From Scedosporium boydii (taxonomy: Eukaryota > Ascomycota > Sordariomycetes > Microascales > Microascaceae), in contig NJFT01000354.1 in the NCBI GenBank assembly GCA_002221725.1, positions 1 through 27,058 of the forward strand: a stretch of DNA of 27,058 bases. The letters run 5' to 3'. Positions 22,249 through 27,058 of this stretch are shown here, piece by piece; position 1 is the stretch's first letter, and each line of letters starts with the position of its first letter. Below the pieces are notes generated by a model. It made no database searches, was not told the origin of the DNA, and saw only the letters and a list, made by a program, of their open reading frames with translations. A program made the position numbers and the translations under genes.

Positions 22249-22264
22249 AGTAAACTAGTTTACT
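22249..22264. repeat. 16-bp perfect palindrome AGTAAACTAGTTTACT
   Basis: The 16-mer is fully self-complementary. It is flanked by CGA on the left and CCG on the right, so with one mismatch the symmetry extends to 22 bp. The arms read as a CGAAGTA half and a TACTCCG half, linking the TACTTCGTA and TACTCCGTA variants. Confidence 0.8.
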
Positions 22265-23107
22265 CCGTACTTGTAAACCGCGAAGTGGATTTGATGTTTG
22301 CTTTGCCACACTTGGTCGAGGTTCTCCATCAAAGCATCTCCAGTATCAAGTCAACTCAACTAGTAGCATTGACCTAGTTTAAACACCGACCACTGTGTAA
22401 GCTTCGAGGGGTAATTTAATCTTAGTTTAAATCGTTGAGGCTTACCCCTGGCAGCTGTTCCTGCTTGGGAGTCTGTCCAACAATGAAGGCGTACAGTAAA
22501 CTTCTCGGGCGTACGTACGGATACTCCGTATGGAGGAGACGACAATCCTCATGCAACAAAGTCTACGAAGTAATCTAGTACTTGTAAGTCCAGGGATTCC
22601 ACAGGTACACTGCGAAGTGCTCTGTCGGGAGTCAACTTAAAGGGTTTATTGGAGTACAGGCGCTCGGTGGCAATGTCGATACCGAGGATCATAGATTATT
22701 GTTACAATTGGTCAATGTTCTTCAATGTATATTGTGGCGGCATGCCTTCATTGATCTTCCACATCACTGACGCGACCAAGCGCACCAAGATGGAGGGCTA
22801 AGGGCGGAGTTCCAGACTTTCATTTTCAGCTCATCAAAAAGTATCGGCATTACCAGAATCAAGTGTGCAAGAGTTCCTGCCTCCTAGGTATCGGTGGCAC
22901 CTATTTCCTTCTGTGGGTTCTTCATGCTGCAGTTTATTGTCAAGAACAGGAACTGAAGTTAAATTTTAGGCTCGTGGGGCTCTGACATCGCCATGTCGGC
23001 TTCCACAATTCCAAGTCTGGTGGTCTAAAGTGGATGGAGCCCACATCAATTGATCATCCCGTTCATTGTTGCATCAAAATGATACTGATATGCCGCAGGA
23101 CCAAGCG

Positions 23108-23121
23108 ACGAAGTACTTCGT
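23108..23121. repeat. 14-bp perfect palindrome ACGAAGTACTTCGT
   Basis: Two complete heptamers of the spacer motif meet head to head and make a fully self-complementary 14-mer, followed by ACTTTGG. This is the most complete form of the motif in the window. Confidence 0.85.
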
Positions 23122-24117
23122 ACTTTGGAATACTAAACCTACAGAGTACAAGTGTACTTGTCGGCTGGACTCAGGTACGCACAATCCTTCACATGTTACA
23201 TTGATGGGTCCAAGTTTATTGATGGACGAAGTCTGGGGATGCAATGCATGTCGACCCCTGTGCGACTCGAAGGCGTCAAAATCGGTGCTCAGCTCGGATG
23301 GCCGCCATGAATTCATCATTGTCGATCGATCACCCTCAGAGGACCGACCGGGCCTATGTAATTACAGCCCGGCCAGGCGTCGAAGCCCCCACTAGGCTGA
23401 CCCCGGGTAGTACCAGCTGAGGTCTTCTTTGACCCTCGTTCGATTCTAACCATTCTTTACGGCGGAAACCTCTGGCGGAACCCTGGCGAACCCCTAACTT
23501 CTTCCATACCAGGCAAAGAAAAAGTGCACAATTTGGTCCAGATAGGGCTTGAGGATAATATTTTCAGTCTTCAACGAACCAGGCCTCTTTATGGAGGGAG
23601 CCAGCGCCACTTTTTTAAACAAGCTGGAAGCAAACCAATCTAGGTTTTTTTCTGTGCCCGAATTCCCAGTTCTATAATTGGCCTCGCCTACATGGAGCTC
23701 GCCCCGAATGGCAGCTCGTCCAAATCGGGCGTGTGAATGGGGTCGCTTGGAATCGCCTACTCCAAATACGAGGGTTCTTCGGGAATCCAAGGCAAACGAT
23801 CAATTGATGTATCATGACATCAGCTTCTGGTGCTGCGATATGGAGTTTTAGTCTCTTAACCATTGGCCATTGACTTTCGGACACTCCTCCTCTGGACGGC
23901 CCTAGTTTATAAACGTACTATTGAACGAATCAATGAATCGAAGAGAACCAATGGATGGGACGGACAGATACGAAGGCGCTGTATTTCGTGGGGTCAGCCA
24001 GCCAGGTAACCTGTCCCAGCTTTTAGTCGCATCCAAGATGCGTGCGAGGTCCGCATTTAGCGTTTTCCCACGTTATTGGGTGGCGGGACTGCCTTCAAGT
24101 TCGTACTAGAATGTACG

Positions 24118-24153
24118 TGTACGTTCTGTACGTTCTATACATTTTGTACGCTC
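24118..24153. repeat. 9-bp minisatellite, four units of TGTACGTTC type
   Basis: Units in order: TGTACGTTC, TGTACGTTC, TATACATTT, TGTACGCTC. The first two are identical and the others diverged. Like the dispersed motifs, each intact unit carries a GTAC core. Confidence 0.8.
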
Positions 24154-25865
24154 CAGTTTACAAGTCGGGTGGGCTGGATCCGATGTGGTGACTTGATTGA
24201 CATTGACATCACCCCTAGTTTCGTCTCAGTTTATTGGTACTCAGTAGTACTAGATTAGACTGATGCTTCCAAGATGTACTCCCAGCATCTATGGCCTTCT
24301 GGAACCTTTCCGATTTACCTTCTTTGGCATGTCGGGACGAAGCCTACTCTGACTCCATGCGCCGCACCTATACTTGGATAGGGGTGCCATCATTGCACCC
24401 ACATTTTGTCTGGGCCTTGATCTTGAACATCTTGGGTGTTTTTCACGCATGACGTCGTCCTCTTTCCCCCTTGCGCCTCATCTCTCAAGTATGGAGTGGC
24501 GATATCTCGACCCGAGGGTCGACCACCGTTCTCCGGTTTCCGTGTGCTTCTGCCTCCATCCTCCTGTGGAGCACCCCGAGAAGTAAACCAGCCACCTGGA
24601 CGCTCATATACCCCGTATTTCGGCACACCCGACCGCCCTCCTTCGTTCTTTGCCTCGGACGGCAGGCCTCCGCTATTACGGGCGTGGGGACTATCGTCAT
24701 CGATCTGTCGATGAGGCGCTTCTTAAACATGGTCCTTCTTTTTTAAAGGCCACATGTTGATCCTTTCCACTCTGCAAGTAGCCAATGGGCTCGCCACTCA
24801 TCTTCCTCACGCTTTCGAGGCTCAGCAAGAACTTACATTCTCAGGGATGCCCTTGATATAACTCTCAAGCCCATGCCGTCATAAGTCTTCAAGAGGGCAG
24901 GGTCTCCTTTTACTATTTGACGAACGGCACTCTCAGTCAGGCTCGCCCTTTATCCTTCCTCCCCCAATCAAAGACGAAAGGCGCGAGAGATTCAGTCAGG
25001 GGAACCCTAGTCCTATCTGCTCGTCATCTCTGGTATTACTACTAGCGGTTTTGGGCGTTGCAACCCATGTCTCCACATCATCAACTTTGATACGCTATCC
25101 TTGGGGAGCCTTGGAGTTGAACCCCATCCGCCCCTCAGGTCTCTATTTTCGGAAATCTGTAGGGTATGAAGCTGAACCTATCAGGAGGGGTGAAATAGAA
25201 GAAGACCCAACCCTTTGGAACGCTTCATGCCCCATGCGGCAACTGCTCGCTACTAGAATCCTCTACAAGTCTTAACAAGCTTCTTCGGGTCTCTTTCGGG
25301 TTACTATACTCTTCTCCGGCATATTGCCTCTGTTGGGAACCATCAGACACGAGACGGTACGTACTATCGGAATGACCCAAGTTATCTTGTAATGCTAGAT
25401 CTTTGCAACCCCTTGGAGCCTAGTATGACCACGGGGAGAATCCTCGAGCGGCCAAGTGGCCACAAGAATCATGCACATCTCAATCATTGTATCTTGCGAG
25501 GAGGGAGCCAGGTAAGGCTTTTGCCACTCGTACCGCCTCACTGCTCCTCGGTATTGCCCTGCCCTGCCCTGCTTGCCCACCCCACCCACCCACACGCATT
25601 CTCGCGGACGGGATTATGGGAGGAGTGCAGAAGCCAAGGGGACCCCTAGTTGTACTCACGAGAAACCTCATTTTGTGGTTTCTTACTTGACGTCTGCTAA
25701 TACGGAACCACGTAGCACATACACTCGTGCATAGAAAACCCCACCATAGGCGGCTTTCTTTCTTTCCATTCCTTTCATAGGACCGCCCTTCTCGCCAGCT
25801 ACCTCCTTTAATATCAGCCATAGAGTTGAGACTGTTTTTTTTTACTATTGACCTGAATGTGCAAG

Positions 25866-25911
25866 GTCCTAGGCTCGAATAGGACATGCGTTACCATCTA
25901 AGCTGTTCGAG
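25866..25911. repeat. Overlapping inverted repeats (GTCCTA/TAGGAC and CTCGAA/TTCGAG)
   Basis: GTCCTA (25866-25871) pairs with TAGGAC (25880-25885) around an 8-base loop. Within that loop CTCGAA (25874-25879) pairs with TTCGAG (25906-25911). The two foldings exclude each other. The minus strand has a tRNA A-box-like stretch here, but no tRNA fold can be completed. Confidence 0.5.
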
Positions 25912-25979
25912 TAAAGCCGTTTGTTTTCTTTTAACGTCGGACTCAAGCTCGAGACAAAAAGAGGAAGACAAAGCAGGCG

Positions 25980-26187
25980 AAGTGAGTTTTTTTTTCTGGA
26001 GCCATTCGAGCCCGAGCTGCACCGACAGTAAGGCATATCCAATTCTGTAGATGCAATCAGAACCAAGGATCAAAACACGGCAAGTAGTAGAGAAAACACA
26101 ATACCCCCAACCCCTTTTTATTGACGACGCTTCGTTCATTCATGAACTCAAGCATCACCACGATCCCCATACTTACTAAACACCCAG
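25980..26187 (+). promoter_or_regulatory. Probable leader intron ending at the start codon of the right-hand gene
   Basis: The bases before the start codon read TACTAAACACCCAG, a branch-like site followed by an AG acceptor immediately before ATG. Two upstream donors are possible: GTGAGT at 25980 (208-base intron) or GTAAGG at about 26029 (about 160 bases). If real, the first exon is non-coding, or translation begins in an exon I cannot identify. Confidence 0.4.
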
Positions 26188-27058
26188 ATGGGAGATTCAA
26201 CACAAACAAAACGTGCCTCACAGGACCCGGGGGGGCCGCCGCCCATTGCCGAAGGACAGTCGGGTCCGAGCCATCAGGCACAATCTGCCAGGCAGACTTC
26301 CGATTCACAGTTCCAGCATCACCACGGGCCACACTCAGGTGCCTTCTCTTCTCAGTTCGACATGGCGCAATCATCGACAAACCCACCGCCGACCTTTAAC
26401 ATGAGTGTGATGAGTGCAACACTTCCGCAGATGCAATATACCGTCCCAAACAGTCATGGAGGACAATACCAGCCTGGGTACCACTCAGCGTCGGCTTCCG
26501 CTGGGGTATCGCAGATTCCTCGACCGCACCACTATCCGGCTCAGGGGATTCACTCGCATAACCAAGCGTTCTATTCTCAGCAAACTCCGACGGGACAGCC
26601 GTACTATCCGATGTCTGTTTACCAGGTCCATCCGGCATCGAGAGTAATGCATCCTAGACAAAACATTGCGTTCCATCAAGCTCAACTGCCGACGAGTACC
26701 CATATTCCTGTCACTCAGGCCCAACAGACCGTCTACTATTACCCGCCGTCGAGTCATCCGATATCTCAGCACGCACCTCGGCAATACACCGCATACCCGG
26801 TGCCTGAAATAGACCCTCGAACGACGCCACCTGTGATCGCGGCGGGTAGCGGGGCCCGTGCCTCTGAGGTGGTGAGCCGCGAGCTTCCTGGGAACCTAAA
26901 GAGGGGGACAAGAGGGCCTGAATCTTCGGTCGACCGGCAAGGGGTTGTAAGGGGTCCTCCAAGAAAACCGAAACAGAGAGGTTTGTAACCGTCTATCCCG
27001 ACTTGAACGAACCAAGAAGAAAAAGAGAGAGAAAAAAAGAAGGGGGGGGGGGGGGGGG
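26188..27058 (+). CDS. N-terminal exon of a probable RRM/YTH-domain RNA-binding protein, cut by the window edge
   Basis: The open part runs 26188-26980 (264 codons plus one base); a donor GTTTGT at 26981 begins an intron that reaches the window end, so the gene is 3'-incomplete. The frame would otherwise stop five bases after the donor. The visible protein is low complexity, rich in Tyr, Gln, His, Pro and Ser, with FNMSVMSATLPQMQY (about 71-85), many Tyr-Pro and Gln-Gln pairs, and a basic end, RGPPRKPKQRG. From memory, fungal proteins with an RRM fused to a YTH (m6A-reading) domain have a similar Gln/Tyr-rich N-terminus and a PPRKPKQ block just before the RRM. Neither domain is in the window, so the identity is inference; another prion-like RNA-binding protein is the alternative. 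The start is the first ATG of the frame and abuts an apparent intron acceptor. Confidence 0.5.
27042..27058. repeat. Poly-G run at the right window edge (17 G)
   Basis: The last 17 bases are G, after a purine-rich stretch. The run lies in the apparent intron of the right-hand gene and is truncated by the window. Confidence 0.95.

Larger units (their letters stand above)
22089..23232. repeat. Second group of TACTTCGTA-type motifs
   Basis: Exact ACGAAGT/ACTTCGT heptamers start at 22151, 22565, 23108, 23115 and 23226. Relatives such as TACTCCGTA (near 22261 and 22523) and AGTACTTGTAAG lie between them. The density is lower than in the left spacer but the family is the same. No coding region is supported here. 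Confidence 0.65.
23233..25979. other. Spacer before the right-hand gene; no gene recognised
   Basis: About 2.7 kb with only short, unrecognised open frames on both strands. It holds a 9-bp minisatellite (24118-24153), three TGCCC units (25555-25569), and a hairpin at 25866-25885 that also lies within a larger inverted repeat. The last few hundred bases probably contain the promoter and leader of the gene that starts at 26188. Confidence 0.4.

Noticed and set aside
25113..25123. Perfect tRNA B-box-like sequence on the minus strand (GGTTCAACTCC)
   Set aside because: The flanks do not form a T stem or acceptor stem, and no A box lies at the right distance.
25480..25887. 135-codon open frame on the minus strand before the right-hand gene
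   Set aside because: It is low in protein-like pattern, crosses TGCCC repeats and a hairpin, and lies where the promoter of the plus-strand gene is expected.
25866..25911. Calling a tRNA gene here
   Set aside because: The A-box match is followed by a B-box-like sequence only 14 bases later, no anticodon arm fits, and the acceptor strands do not pair across a normal tRNA length.
1..27058. A co-operating multi-gene system (biosynthetic cluster, defence island or mobile element)
   Set aside because: The genes are unrelated housekeeping functions in mixed orientations, and no transposase, polyketide or peptide synthase, CRISPR array or viral gene was seen. The motif family is the only unexplained recurring structure.

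Overview
The window looks like nuclear DNA of a filamentous ascomycete (Pezizomycotina, most likely a Eurotiales-type mould; the order is inference). The evidence is short GT-AG introns (mostly 59-132 bases) with CTAAC, CTGAC or CTAAT branch sites, monocistronic genes, pyrimidine-rich leaders, and proteins that read like mould orthologues: an STT4 PI 4-kinase, proteasome subunit Pre7 and a fungal cation diffusion facilitator. It starts with 28 A and ends with at least 17 G, so it is probably a whole contig of a draft assembly that broke at homopolymers.

Layout. (1) 264-3186, minus: a two-exon gene for a long, mostly disordered Ser/Pro-rich protein of unknown function. (2) 3187-10043: about 6.9 kb with no convincing gene. 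From 4.9 to 9.7 kb it is peppered with a short near-palindrome, TACTTCGTA / TACGAAGTA. (3) 10044-12449, plus: a nine-exon CDF metal transporter of 555 aa with two DxxxD metal sites. (4) 12696-18998, minus and convergent with the CDF gene: seven-exon stt4, encoding a complete 1942-aa phosphatidylinositol 4-kinase. (5) 19574-20442, plus and divergent from stt4: two-exon pre7 (20S proteasome beta-6). (6) 20443-26187: about 5.7 kb without a convincing gene, with a second, sparser group of the motif. (7) 26188 to the right edge, plus: the first coding exon of a Tyr/Gln/His/Pro-rich protein, probably the N-terminus of a fungal RRM + YTH-domain RNA-binding protein, cut off by the window end.

The genes do not form a pathway. 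Three housekeeping genes (CDF transporter, stt4, pre7) sit in a compact 10.4-kb island: 246 bases separate the convergent pair and 575 bases the divergent pair. On each side lies a 5.7-6.9-kb gene-poor spacer. I found no transposase, virus, CRISPR array, rRNA, convincing tRNA or secondary-metabolite gene. The oddest structure is the motif family in the spacers: 24 exact ACTTCGT/ACGAAGT heptamers in non-coding DNA by hand count, against 3 in coding DNA, together with several longer palindromes and hairpins of the same composition.
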